A DNA stretch of 64,000 bases, from NCBI GenBank assembly GCA_017617235.1, contig JAFZWQ010000008.1, positions 36,694 to 100,693 on the forward strand, written 5' to 3'. Position numbers and translations under genes: made by a program. This stretch comes from Bacteroidaceae bacterium (lineage in GTDB: Bacteria; Bacteroidota; Bacteroidia; Bacteroidales; Bacteroidaceae). Under the pieces are notes generated by a model. It was not told the DNA's origin and made no database searches. It worked only from the letters and a program-made list of their open reading frames with translations. Below are positions 8,635-16,226 of the stretch, in pieces. Positions within the stretch are counted from its first letter, which is position 1; each line of letters begins with the position of its first letter.

Positions 8635-9135
8635 TTATAATTCTATTTGATATTCATCTGCTACAGAGAATTGATTATATACAGTTCCAGAAGGAATAAC
8701 TGCATTACCACCTTTTTTTGCCAAATATGCCAAGCATGGTGCGAATAATAGTAATCCGACGCTAAGCCCAACAGCAAGTACCTTAGTATGTTTGTTTTCT
8801 CCCTCCTCGGAAACTGTTCCAGAAAGATGTATTGTCTGGCCGTCCACACTTGTTGTTGAGAGATTCTTTAGTGAGATAGAACCAGGTTTTCCAACTCCTT
8901 TAGCTTTTTTGGTGACAACATTTGCATTAACACGTGTACCTTTTTTGATAAGCACTTTCCCATCCGATCCTTTTACATCAGCATCCACAATGGCATCTAT
9001 TGTTTCATTTGTCTTACTCGATATTTCAGACATTGTGCGGATGTAAACAACCGTTCCTCGTGTGAGGGGAGACGATGCAAAAATTGTGAGATTCAACACG
9101 GCCATTGCCATAAATAAACAACAAATTCTTTTCAT
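8635..9135 (-). CDS. Small exported protein with hydrophobic segment
   Basis: 166 residues: signal peptide (MKRICCLFMAMAVLNLTIFA), then a beta-rich stretch with GTVVYIRTMSEISSKTNETIDAIVDADV and VLIKKGTRVNANVVTKKAKGVGKPG, then a hydrophobic segment (VLAVGLSVGLLLFAPCLAYLA) near the C-terminus. The first part resembles the SAF-like, VirB10/TrbI-like beta folds found in many uncharacterised Bacteroidales periplasmic proteins; the family is not certain. It is the first gene downstream of the non-coding RNA at 9205-9463 on the same strand (70 bp from its terminator), so that RNA may control it by readthrough. Confidence 0.75.
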   Translation of the reverse strand: MKRICCLFMAMAVLNLTIFASSPLTRGTVVYIRTMSEISSKTNETIDAIVDADVKGSDGKVLIKKGTRVNANVVTKKAKGVGKPGSISLKNLSTTSVDGQTIHLSGTVSEEGENKHTKVLAVGLSVGLLLFAPCLAYLAKKGGNAVIPSGTVYNQFSVADEYQIEL

Positions 9136-9204
9136 AATTGTAATGTTTTATTGGTTAATAATAAATAAGGTTAATATAATAATCAGTATTTGGATTGGAC
9201 ACAT

Positions 9205-9238
9205 AAAAAAGACGTGGACAAATTACTTCGTCTACGTC
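9205..9238 (-). terminator. Intrinsic terminator of RNA copy A
   Basis: On the minus strand GACGTAGAC (9230-9238) pairs with GTCCACGTC (9211-9219), with one mismatch, and a run of six T follows (9205-9210). The 5' arm shares GAC with the closing helix P1, so P1 and the terminator compete for those bases. Confidence 0.7.
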
Positions 9239-9463
9239 ATCTGAGGTATTGGGGATAACCTATATTGCTTCAACGAGTAAATGCCCACGCCCGACGGCGT
9301 GAACTATCTACTTCGGTTCTTGCAATATTATCTTCAAATTCCCCAATTGTCAGATGACAAGAATCAAAAGTGGATGTTCATCCTATATGTCCATGTTAAT
9401 CAATCTCAGCCCATAGGCAATTCTGTTTTATGGTTTAGTAGGTTAATAGCTTATTAGCTTAAC
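9205..9463 (-). ncRNA. Structured non-coding RNA, copy A (no family recognised)
   Basis: About 259 nt on the minus strand, from a start inferred about 7 nt after the -7 box to the T-run at 9205-9210. Helices (plus-strand coordinates): P1 9350-9358 with 9236-9244 (9 bp); P2 9340-9346 with 9249-9255; P3 9322-9328 with 9262-9268; P4 7 bp near 9303-9309 with 9277-9283, including one G-U pair valid only in this orientation; P5 GGCGTG 9296-9301 with CACGCC 9286-9291. Copy B at 36014-36260 keeps every helix with different bases, while CCTATGGGCT, GGACATAT, TACCTCAG and GTAGACGAAGTAA are conserved. It has its own promoter and terminator. It could be a 6S-like RNA, an attenuator or part of a mobile module; I cannot decide. 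Confidence 0.75.
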
Positions 9464-9469
9464 TCGCAG

Positions 9470-9500
9470 CAAATATAGTGATAGTTTCCGATACAACAAA
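9470..9500 (-). promoter_or_regulatory. Promoter of RNA copy A
   Basis: On the minus strand TTTG (9497-9500), a 19-bp spacer, then TATATTTG (9470-9477). This is a full match to the Bacteroidetes primary sigma factor consensus TTTG-N19-21-TAnnTTTG and sets the direction of the RNA. Confidence 0.75.
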
Positions 9501-9626
9501 GGTTTTGCCTTGTTTTCTTGCGATGATTGGTGACTAGAAAGCTGGTGAAGGGCAGGGCTACTTTTTTATTTAGGTAGTTTAATGATTCATTTTCAATATG
9601 ATAACGAAAAAAAATTTTGGGGGTGT

Positions 9627-9897
9627 GACAATTCGGACAAATGGACAAGCATTTTTTTTCTCCTTCCCCCAGCCTCGAAGCCTCCTTGATGGGATTTGAA
9701 AACAATAGTTTAAGTAAATAATATTGATTATATATAATATTTTATAAGTATATATTGATTTAATTATTGATGATAATAATTATCGATAATAATATTTATT
9801 CAATAAAATGAATATTCAATAATATATATCCTCTAATATATATAGCCCGCCGCGGAGGGGGTGTGCAAAAATTAATTGTCCATTTGTCCGAATTGTC
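9627..9897. repeat. Perfect 22-bp inverted repeat around an AT-rich core (module A)
   Basis: The arms at 9627-9648 and 9876-9897 are exact reverse complements over 22 bp. Each arm is itself built of spaced half-sites: TTGTCC at 9876, 9884 and 9893 in the right arm, and GGACAA at 9635 and 9643 plus TGACAA at 9626 in the left arm. The core (about 9705-9850) is almost entirely A and T. No protein gene is present. The layout recalls iterons flanking an unwinding element, or paired operator clusters. Module B at 35744-35897 has the same plan with another half-site. Confidence 0.8.
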
Positions 9898-9967
9898 CGG
9901 ATTCTGCAAATCACCCCCTCGCGAACCGTCTCACAATGCCTTATGAGACGCGTCTCAACGCTAGGGG

Positions 9968-10033
9968 CGGAGCGTTACAACGCTAGGCGGGTAGGGATAG
10001 TATCGCTCCGTGGGTAGGGATAGTAACGCTCCG
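9968..10033. repeat. REP-like GC-rich palindromic repeat cluster (module A)
   Basis: CGGAGCGTTAC (9968-9978) and GTAACGCTCCG (10023-10033) are a perfect 11-bp inverted pair. Between them are two near-identical 22-bp units (9989-10010 and 10012-10033) with the core GGGTAGGGATAGTA. The 27 bp at 9981-10007 recur exactly, in reverse complement, at 35364-35390. The gene-free stretch 9136-10146 holds only this, the inverted-repeat module, the RNA, and the start region of the SDR gene. Confidence 0.75.
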
Positions 10034-10146
10034 ATGAGGGTGATGGGAGGCGGGGTTGTGGGGATTGGGATGCAAGTTTTTGGGAATTTGGATACGTTGT
10101 AAGGAGAAAAGTGGTATTTTTGCGGAAAGAAAAAGCAAGGAAAGGT

Positions 10147-10878
10147 ATGAAGACGGAACATGTAGGGTGTGCGAAGCGGGCTGTTGTCATAGGTGCTTCG
10201 TCAGGCATCGGCAGGGAGGTTGCCCGCCTGTTGCTGGAGGAGGGTTGGACGCTGGGTGTTGCTGCCCGCAGGGTGGATTTATTGGAATCCATAGGTGCCG
10301 CTGCCACAGCTGGGATAGATGTGACGCAGGAGGATGCTGCGGAGCAGTTGCGCAGTCTGATAGACAGGTTGGGGGGTATGGATTTGTTCTTCTATGCATC
10401 GGGTATTGGCAAGCAGAACCGTGAGCTGCACGAGGATATTGAGCTGGCCACGATGCAGACGAATGCTGTGGGGTTCACCCGCATGATAGGCGAGGCTTAC
10501 CGCTATTTTGCTGAACGGGGTGAGGGGCACATTGCTGCCATCACATCGATAGCCGGAACCATGGGTTTGGGGCCTGCTCCTGCCTATTCTGCCACGAAAG
10601 CCATGCAGAACGTCTATCTGCAGTCGCTGGAACAGCAGGCAAATGCCCGTGGGTTGAGGATTCGTTTTACAGACATCCGTCCGGGTTTTGTGGACACAGC
10701 CCTGCTGAGTGGCGATTTCCACTATCCCATGATGCTCAGGCCTGAACGGGTGGCCAGGGAGATAGTGAAAGCCATAAAAGCGAGGAAGCACATCAGGGTG
10801 ATAGACTGGCGCTATCGCCTGCTGACGGCCCTGTGGCGCAGGATTCCCAATTGCATCTGGCGAAAAATTAAATTGTAG
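10147..10878 (+). CDS. Short-chain dehydrogenase/reductase
   Basis: 243 residues from the ATG at 10147. A GTG frame opens at 10111, but a TATTTTTG box (10115-10122) lies within it and AAAGGT precedes the ATG, so 10147 is preferred. It is a classical SDR with a Rossmann nucleotide site VVIGASSGIGREVARLL at the N-terminus, the catalytic Ser region AAITSIAGTMG and the YSATKAM catalytic Tyr-Lys pair. The substrate cannot be read from sequence. The protein is cytoplasmic with no signal peptide. The downstream DUF4294 gene converges on it with only 5 bp between them. Confidence 0.9.
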   Translation: MKTEHVGCAKRAVVIGASSGIGREVARLLLEEGWTLGVAARRVDLLESIGAAATAGIDVTQEDAAEQLRSLIDRLGGMDLFFYASGIGKQNRELHEDIELATMQTNAVGFTRMIGEAYRYFAERGEGHIAAITSIAGTMGLGPAPAYSATKAMQNVYLQSLEQQANARGLRIRFTDIRPGFVDTALLSGDFHYPMMLRPERVAREIVKAIKARKHIRVIDWRYRLLTALWRRIPNCIWRKIKL

Positions 10879-10883
10879 GGGGA

Positions 10884-11522
10884 TTACAGCACACCTGCCT
10901 CGACCTGGCGCACAACACGTTCTGTGAGTTTGTCGTCGCCCTCTGGGTCGTATTCCTTCTTCAGGCTGGCTTTGAAGGTCCAGGCGAATATCTGGTAGAA
11001 GGCAGCCCGTGCAGGTCCCATAAAGGCTTTAATTACCTCGTAACCCGACTGGTTGCACTCGCGGTCTATGAGTTTGATGAGCAGCTTGCCCTGTGAATAG
11101 GTCAGCTTCTTCATCTCAGGCTTGTAAGTCTTCATGATGTCCTTCTCCACCTGTTTGATGTGCTCGCTCTTTGCCTTCTTGTCAGGCAGTTTTTCCAGCA
11201 CCTCGTAGGTTTCCTTGATGAGGACATTCACCTCCTGAGCCAATGGCAAGACGCGCTTTACGTTGTAAACCAGACGGTTGTACTGCAACTGCTGTTTGCG
11301 GCTCTTGAAACGCAGGGGCTTGTAGATGGGCAGTTCGGGCATGAGGATGGTCCAGATGGTGTCGCCATCGTAGATATAGTCCTTTCCGGCCCAGTACCAG
11401 GTTTGTCTGCGGGCACTCTTGAACTCCTCGCCCTTGAAGTCCTGGATTTCCAGACCCTCGTCCTCCACATTCTGCGCCACACACAGGGTGGGAAGGAGCA
11501 GCAGTAATATGATAATGCGCAT
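10884..11522 (-). CDS. DUF4294 family exported protein
   Basis: 212 residues from the ATG at 11522. The frame is open to 11546, but a minus-strand TATCTTTG box (11534-11541) overlaps that extension, leaving a very short leader for the 11522 start. A signal peptide (MRIIILLLLLPTLCVAQ) is followed by the DUF4294 region: RLVYNVKRVLPLAQEVN, MKKLTYSQGKLLIKLIDRECNQSGYEVIKAFMG and the C-terminal FKASLKKEYDPEGDD. The family is widespread in Bacteroidetes and of unknown function, probably periplasmic. The regular helices rich in Lys and Glu suggest a helical bundle. Confidence 0.88.
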   Translation of the reverse strand: MRIIILLLLLPTLCVAQNVEDEGLEIQDFKGEEFKSARRQTWYWAGKDYIYDGDTIWTILMPELPIYKPLRFKSRKQQLQYNRLVYNVKRVLPLAQEVNVLIKETYEVLEKLPDKKAKSEHIKQVEKDIMKTYKPEMKKLTYSQGKLLIKLIDRECNQSGYEVIKAFMGPARAAFYQIFAWTFKASLKKEYDPEGDDKLTERVVRQVEAGVL

Positions 11523-11609
11523 CTTCACGGCAGCAAAGATACGCATTATTTTTATTATGGGGTAATGATGAAAAATCTTTTAAGAAAGATTAAATATCAG
11601 CAACATTTA

Positions 11610-12557
11610 TTATACAAGATGACGGATGATATCCTCGCGATTGCCAGGCAGATAGTCGATGACGGGGATTTCAATCATCGTGTAGCAACCGGGCTGCTGC
11701 TTCATGCTGGCACGAGCCACGTTCACCAGCACCTGTGCCGTCAGGGCAGGGTTGTTAATCTTCATGTTGAACTCGAACAGCTGGTTGTGGGTCTGTCCGC
11801 TGACACCCTTGCGCACCAAGTTCACACCATGACCAACATCGTTCAGGGCATCCACGCTGTCCACCTGGAACACGTGGGTCTCGTCGTTGGCAAAGTAGGG
11901 GTCGGCCTTGATGGCAGCAGTAACCTCGTCCAGATTAGCACCTTCCTCCAGCTCTACATACACCATGCGGCGATGTATGCCCTGGCCCACGGGAATGGTC
12001 ATCGAGAGAGCATCCTTGACACCAGCCTTGGAGCGTACACATACGCTGTGACCCATCGAGCGGCCAGGTCCGAAATTGGTGTAGCTGATGCCCTTGGGAG
12101 CCAGACTCTCCATCAGCGTGCGCACAACACTGTCGCTTCCTGGGTCCCAACCGGCAGAAATGATGCTGACGGCATTGCCTGCCTTTGCTGCCTTATCGAG
12201 CGAGCGGCGCAGGTCCACAATCTTGGTGTGGATGTCAAATGAATCAACGGTGTTAATGCCCTTTGCCAGATACTGGAGCGCATATTCCTCGACACTGCGG
12301 GTGGGAGTAGCCAGAATTGCCACATCCACCTTGCCCAGCTCGTCGATGTCCTTCACCACCTTGAAGCCTTCCAGCTCCTTGGGCAGATTCTCTGCACCCT
12401 TGCGACGTACAACGCCTGCAATCTCCATATCAGGAGCTTCCAACAATGCCTGAAGGGCGTACTTTCCAATATTGCCATATCCCACGATGGCCACGCGAAT
12501 CGCGGCCCCATTCCCTTGCCCTTCCCGAGGGAAGGGAGTAATTACTTTTGCTTCCAT
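11610..12557 (-). CDS. ddh: meso-Diaminopimelate dehydrogenase
   Basis: 315 residues. It converts tetrahydrodipicolinate, ammonia and NADPH to meso-diaminopimelate in one step, for lysine and peptidoglycan synthesis. The nucleotide site is IRVAIVGYGNIGKYALQAL; other family marks are LATPTRSVEEYA, SAGWDPGSDS, FGPGRSMGHSV and KAGVKDALSMT. The first about 20 residues (MEAKVITPFPREGQGNGAA) precede the position where related enzymes usually begin; they are encoded by a CCCTTCCC-GA-GGGAAGGG palindrome, so a REP-like sequence appears to have lengthened the N-terminus. An alternative internal start is possible but no ATG lies near IRVAIVG. Confidence 0.95.
   Translation of the reverse strand: MEAKVITPFPREGQGNGAAIRVAIVGYGNIGKYALQALLEAPDMEIAGVVRRKGAENLPKELEGFKVVKDIDELGKVDVAILATPTRSVEEYALQYLAKGINTVDSFDIHTKIVDLRRSLDKAAKAGNAVSIISAGWDPGSDSVVRTLMESLAPKGISYTNFGPGRSMGHSVCVRSKAGVKDALSMTIPVGQGIHRRMVYVELEEGANLDEVTAAIKADPYFANDETHVFQVDSVDALNDVGHGVNLVRKGVSGQTHNQLFEFNMKINNPALTAQVLVNVARASMKQQPGCYTMIEIPVIDYLPGNREDIIRHLV
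12519..12536. repeat. 18-bp palindrome in the 5' end of ddh
   Basis: CCCTTCCC, GA, GGGAAGGG: perfect 8-bp arms. It encodes the PREGQG part of the ddh N-terminal extension and resembles the intergenic palindrome at 12617-12634, differing by one transition in each arm. Confidence 0.7.
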
Positions 12558-12616
12558 AGTTATATACCTTATTTATATTATAATATTACGTTTTTATCTT
12601 AGTGTCAGTATATACG

Positions 12617-12634
12617 CCCTCCCCGAGGGGAGGG
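12617..12634. repeat. 18-bp palindrome between the peptidase gene and ddh
   Basis: CCCTCCCC, GA, GGGGAGGG: perfect 8-bp arms, followed by ATTGGGGTAGGGGC, which contains a GTAG tetranucleotide as REP elements often do. It lies just downstream of the peptidase stop and could also stabilise or end that transcript. Confidence 0.65.
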
Positions 12635-12650
12635 ATTGGGGTAGGGGCTT

Positions 12651-14045
12651 TCAATCTTCCATCTGGAACATCGGGTCCCAGGCAGGCAGGCGAACGGGCT
12701 TCTGCTTCAGCATGTCCAGTACCGACTGGGGGCAGTATTTGCGGTTCACCACCACACGGAACATGTACTCGCGGAACCACTCGTCTGTCATAATCATGTG
12801 ACCCTGGAAACCACTCTTCTCGCCCCACGAGTTCTCCACCTTCCATTTGGTGGGACGACCGTCCTTGTCCAAGTCAACAGCCACAAGGGTCATGGCATGA
12901 CTCGAGCCAGAGTCGCGTGTCTGGATGCGCTGCTTCTTGTTCATGCCAAAGGTGGTGCCAAAGAGGTCGGCATAGTTGAAGTTCTTCAGGTCGAGCAGGC
13001 CTGTCTGGCGATCCAGCTGCTTGCCCACATCGCACGAGAAGTACATGGGCACACTGTCCTTGAGCGAGGCAATGGCTATGGGTGCCAGATCCTCGATGTC
13101 CAGGTTCACATACAGCCAGTTGTGTCCATCATAGACGTGACGGTCCATGTCAATCTCATATACCTTATTATATGGGCGGCTGGGGTCGTTCATCAACATC
13201 ACATAGTCTGCGTTCAGGTCTTCCTCTGGGGCACAAACTTCCTTGTAGAACGACAGGGGAGTGTATTGCTTGGGTTCGCTCAGGTACTTGCCATTCTTGT
13301 CTTTCGGAGCCCATGTGAACTGCTTGACAGGTTCGCCATAGGCAATTACCAGCATGCGATAGACGGTCTTCATCTCCTGCACCTTGTAGGCCTCGAGCTG
13401 TTTGACGGAGGCACCTGCCTCACTCTTCTCGCGCAGGTTGATGGCTATCTCACGCAACTTGCGGCGCAGATGACTGTCGAACTCGCTGGTGTTGTTGGCA
13501 ATGTAGGTTTCCGGCATCACGTCCTTGGGCACTAGTCCATACTTCGTTACCAGGTCGGCAACACCTGTATAGGTTCCTCCATCGCTCAGGGGATTGCCCA
13601 TCAGCCACTGCACCTGCTGGGAATCGATGGCTTCCTTGCGGGTGTCTATAATGCCCTGCAGGAACAGGTTAGCCTTCTCCAGTTGGTCGTAGAAAAAGAG
13701 GTAAACGTGACTGAAAATGAAGTTTTCTATCTTCAGGTTCTTCATGGCACGCTGGCGCAGGACATTGGTGCCTGTGAACAACCAGCAACGACCAGAGCTC
13801 TGCTGGTCTGTGATGCCTGTGTTCTTTACCTCCACAGAAAACCACGTATCTTTGGCTTGGGGGTTGTTTTGCTGCAACGTCATCTTGCTGATGGTGCTCG
13901 ACTGGATGGCATTGCGCAATGCACGTTCGGCAGGTGTAGCCTCTGCCTGGTTCTCCAATTGCTTCAAGACTTCGGGGGTGATGGCTTGCTGAGCCATTGC
14001 AAAACTGCAGCAAAAAAGGCCGAAAATAAATGTTTTTCCTTTCAT
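12651..14045 (-). CDS. Exported C1-family cysteine peptidase (bleomycin hydrolase/PepC type)
   Basis: 464 residues from the ATG at 14045. The frame is open to 14066, but a minus-strand TAACTTTG box (14064-14071) overlaps that extension. A signal peptide (MKGKTFIFGLFCCSFAMAQQ) sets it apart from cytoplasmic PepC and points to the periplasm or outside. The papain-like triad is visible: Cys in QQSSGRCWLFTG, His in SGSSHAMTLVAVD and Asn in VENSWGEKSG. The family trims peptides as an aminopeptidase and forms hexamers. The last codons (MED and stop) coincide with a TTGAAAGATTG-type minirepeat word at 12648-12664. Confidence 0.93.
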   Translation of the reverse strand: MKGKTFIFGLFCCSFAMAQQAITPEVLKQLENQAEATPAERALRNAIQSSTISKMTLQQNNPQAKDTWFSVEVKNTGITDQQSSGRCWLFTGTNVLRQRAMKNLKIENFIFSHVYLFFYDQLEKANLFLQGIIDTRKEAIDSQQVQWLMGNPLSDGGTYTGVADLVTKYGLVPKDVMPETYIANNTSEFDSHLRRKLREIAINLREKSEAGASVKQLEAYKVQEMKTVYRMLVIAYGEPVKQFTWAPKDKNGKYLSEPKQYTPLSFYKEVCAPEEDLNADYVMLMNDPSRPYNKVYEIDMDRHVYDGHNWLYVNLDIEDLAPIAIASLKDSVPMYFSCDVGKQLDRQTGLLDLKNFNYADLFGTTFGMNKKQRIQTRDSGSSHAMTLVAVDLDKDGRPTKWKVENSWGEKSGFQGHMIMTDEWFREYMFRVVVNRKYCPQSVLDMLKQKPVRLPAWDPMFQMED

Positions 14046-14138
14046 ATTGTCATTATTTGTCTGCAAAGTTAATACATTTTGCCAACATACTTATCAAAAT
14101 GAAAGATAAATATGCCCTTTATACCCTAATTTCCTCAA

Positions 14139-14831
14139 TTATGAGTATATTTTGCCGAAAAGGGAATGGAAATTCTGGTGCATTTGGGTAACGAGCTGTT
14201 CGAGGGACAGCTGACGGAGTTGGGCCACTTGGGCATAGAGTTCACTTATGGGAACTTGGGTTTCCTCGTCGGTTTCCAGCAGTAGGCGTTCCATGGGGCA
14301 AGCCAGCAGGGCTGCTTCGTTGAAATGGAATCCGAAACTGAAGTAGAAGTTGTGGGGCAGTAATTGCTGGAGTTGCTGGGCGTTTCCACGATACCCGTGC
14401 CAAATCCATGGTTGACGGGCCTTGAGTTCACGACGTATGTGCAGCACATCGTCTATGGCTCGGACACAATGCAGGAAAAGGGGTTTCTGGAGTTGCTCGC
14501 TCAGTTCTACCTCCTCGCGAAACACCTGCAGCTGCAAGTCGTATGGGGTAGAGCACACTTTATCAAGTCCACTTTCGCCAACGGCTAATAGAGAATGAGA
14601 GAATGAGTAATCGCGAAGCGCTTGCGTAGAGAAACGGAGCAAGAAATTGAGAGAATGAGAAATGTCTTCTTCCCCTTGGGCATGATCTGATAGGAGTCTC
14701 CAGGGATGACGACCACGGGTGTCTGTGCCATCCTGAATCACACGTTCGCCCCTCAGCGAGGGATGATGTGCGTGAAAATCAATATAATTTTCAATTTTCA
14801 ATCTTCTAATCGACGAAGTCGCTTGATTCAT
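14139..14831 (-). CDS. TatD-family metal-dependent hydrolase
   Basis: 230 residues. TatD proteins are TIM-barrel metal-dependent nucleases. Visible are the N-terminal metal site YIDFHAHHP, VGESGLDK, LFLHCVRA, the WHGYRG region and LLLETDEE. The fragment before the first beta strand (SIRRLKIENYI) is encoded by a TTGAAAATTGAAAAT minirepeat, and the loop DISHSLNFLLRFSTQALRDYSFSHSL before VGESGLD is encoded by GAGAATGAGA-type repeats (14591-14661), so both look like low-complexity insertions. The gene follows yidD by 10 bp, ending the hemD-rnpA-yidD run. Confidence 0.88.
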   Translation of the reverse strand: MNQATSSIRRLKIENYIDFHAHHPSLRGERVIQDGTDTRGRHPWRLLSDHAQGEEDISHSLNFLLRFSTQALRDYSFSHSLLAVGESGLDKVCSTPYDLQLQVFREEVELSEQLQKPLFLHCVRAIDDVLHIRRELKARQPWIWHGYRGNAQQLQQLLPHNFYFSFGFHFNEAALLACPMERLLLETDEETQVPISELYAQVAQLRQLSLEQLVTQMHQNFHSLFGKIYS

Positions 14832-14841
14832 TCAAGAATCT

Positions 14842-15084
14842 TCAAGGAACCGGATCATAGCCACTACCACCCCAAGGATGGCAACGCAGGATGCGACGAA
14901 TGGCCAGATAGAGTCCGCGGATGGGACCATGTTTTTGGATAGCCTCTACAGCATACTGGCTACAGGTGGGAGTGAAACGGCACACAGGGGGTGACAGCGG
15001 AGATATGAAGCGCTGGTAGAAACGGATGGGAGCAATAAGCAAACTGCCTACTGTCTTACTGATGAAAGAGACGATGTTTCTCAT
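14842..15084 (-). CDS. yidD: Membrane protein insertion efficiency factor
   Basis: 80 residues, usual length. The family motif is complete: [53 protein letters not shown]. It is a small amphipathic protein at the inner membrane that assists YidC-dependent insertion. Its start overlaps the rnpA stop by 4 nt, the usual rnpA-yidD coupling. Confidence 0.97.
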   Translation of the reverse strand: MRNIVSFISKTVGSLLIAPIRFYQRFISPLSPPVCRFTPTCSQYAVEAIQKHGPIRGLYLAIRRILRCHPWGGSGYDPVP

Positions 15085-15470
15085 GCTTCTAAATTTTCAC
15101 TGATGCGCTGGAGCAAGTTCTTGACACGTGACTCGATAGTGCAGAAATCGCTGAGTTCATCGCTTATCCAGATGAAGGCCAGGTCCAGACTCTTGCCCTG
15201 CATGGAAGGAGCATCGAGCAGAATCTGTTTGTTGAGCCTATAGGCCTCGCGGATGAGGCGTTTGATGCGATTGCGGTCTACAGCATGTTTGAAGTGACGC
15301 TTGGAAACGGTAATGAGGAGCTGCGTGGGCTGCTCCTCATCCTTTTTCCTGAAAACCACTCGCAGGGGATAGGCTGAAATGGCCCGGCTACCTGCAAACA
15401 GTGTTTCTATTCGTTTTTTGCTACACAGTCGCTCGGCTTTCCTGAAAGTGTGCCGCGACTGGTTTGTCAT
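15081..15470 (-). CDS. rnpA: Ribonuclease P protein component
   Basis: 129 residues. It is the basic protein subunit that helps the RNase P RNA remove 5' leaders from tRNA precursors. The RNR signature is seen in [22 protein letters not shown]. It overlaps hemD upstream (4 nt) and yidD downstream (4 nt), so the three are translated as a coupled set. The rpmH gene usually beside rnpA in other phyla is absent, as is normal in Bacteroidales. Confidence 0.96.
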   Translation of the reverse strand: MTNQSRHTFRKAERLCSKKRIETLFAGSRAISAYPLRVVFRKKDEEQPTQLLITVSKRHFKHAVDRNRIKRLIREAYRLNKQILLDAPSMQGKSLDLAFIWISDELSDFCTIESRVKNLLQRISENLEA

Positions 15471-16210
15471 CCCTGGTTCTCCTTAATATAGTCGGCCAAG
15501 GCACTGGTGATGCTGGCGTATTTGGGGGTGGGAGCTTCCAGCTGGATGGTCAGACCTGCATCCTTGGCTGCCTGTGCCGTGTGTACGCCAAAGGTGCCAA
15601 TTGCCATCTTGTCCTGCTTGAAGTTGGGGAAGTTCTTCATCAGGGCATTGATGCCACTGGGGCTGAAGAAGATGAGCATATCATAGTCGAAAGGCTCGTC
15701 GTTGGTGAAATCATTGCTCACCGTGCGGTACATAACGCCTTGGGTGTATTGCAACTTCTTGCTTTCGAGCAGCTCTTCTATCTCGGTGCTGTGTACATCG
15801 CTTGTAGGCACAAAGTATTTCTCATTCTTGTGCTTTACCATCGTGGGCAACAAGTCGTTGATTTTTCCTGTCGTACCAAAGAATACCTTGCGCTTGCGGT
15901 ATTGTACATACTTCTGGATATAGAGTGCCACGGTTTCCGTGATGCAGAAGTATTTCATGTCTTCGGGAATAATGACACGCATCTCCTTGCAAAGATTGAA
16001 GAAGTGGTCGATGGCGTGACGGGAAGTGAAGATGATGGCCGTATGGTCCAGGATGTTGATTTTCTGAGCGCGGAATTCGCGAGGGGTCAGGCTTTCCACT
16101 TTAATAAAGGGGCGGAAAACAATCTCTACGCCATATTTCCTCTCAATGTCAAAGTAGGGCGACTTGTCAGAGGATGGCTTTGGCTGCGATACCAGAATCT
16201 TCTTTACCAT
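15467..16210 (-). CDS. hemD: Uroporphyrinogen-III synthase
   Basis: 247 residues. It cyclises hydroxymethylbilane to uroporphyrinogen III in tetrapyrrole synthesis. The fold is two weakly conserved domains; recognisable pieces are KILVSQPKP, AIIFTSRHAIDHFF, FFGTTGKINDLLP, LIFFSPSGINALM and GTFGVHTAQAAKDAGL. It stands between a DUF4271 gene and rnpA, the standard Bacteroidales order. No other heme genes are in the window. Confidence 0.92.
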   Translation of the reverse strand: MVKKILVSQPKPSSDKSPYFDIERKYGVEIVFRPFIKVESLTPREFRAQKINILDHTAIIFTSRHAIDHFFNLCKEMRVIIPEDMKYFCITETVALYIQKYVQYRKRKVFFGTTGKINDLLPTMVKHKNEKYFVPTSDVHSTEIEELLESKKLQYTQGVMYRTVSNDFTNDEPFDYDMLIFFSPSGINALMKNFPNFKQDKMAIGTFGVHTAQAAKDAGLTIQLEAPTPKYASITSALADYIKENQG

Positions 16211-16226
16211 TATTGTACTAATTGTC

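Noticed and set aside
9454-9705. 83-codon minus-strand frame across the RNA promoter and repeat arm of module A
   Set aside because: It spans the promoter of RNA copy A and one inverted arm, and the product has no recognisable features.
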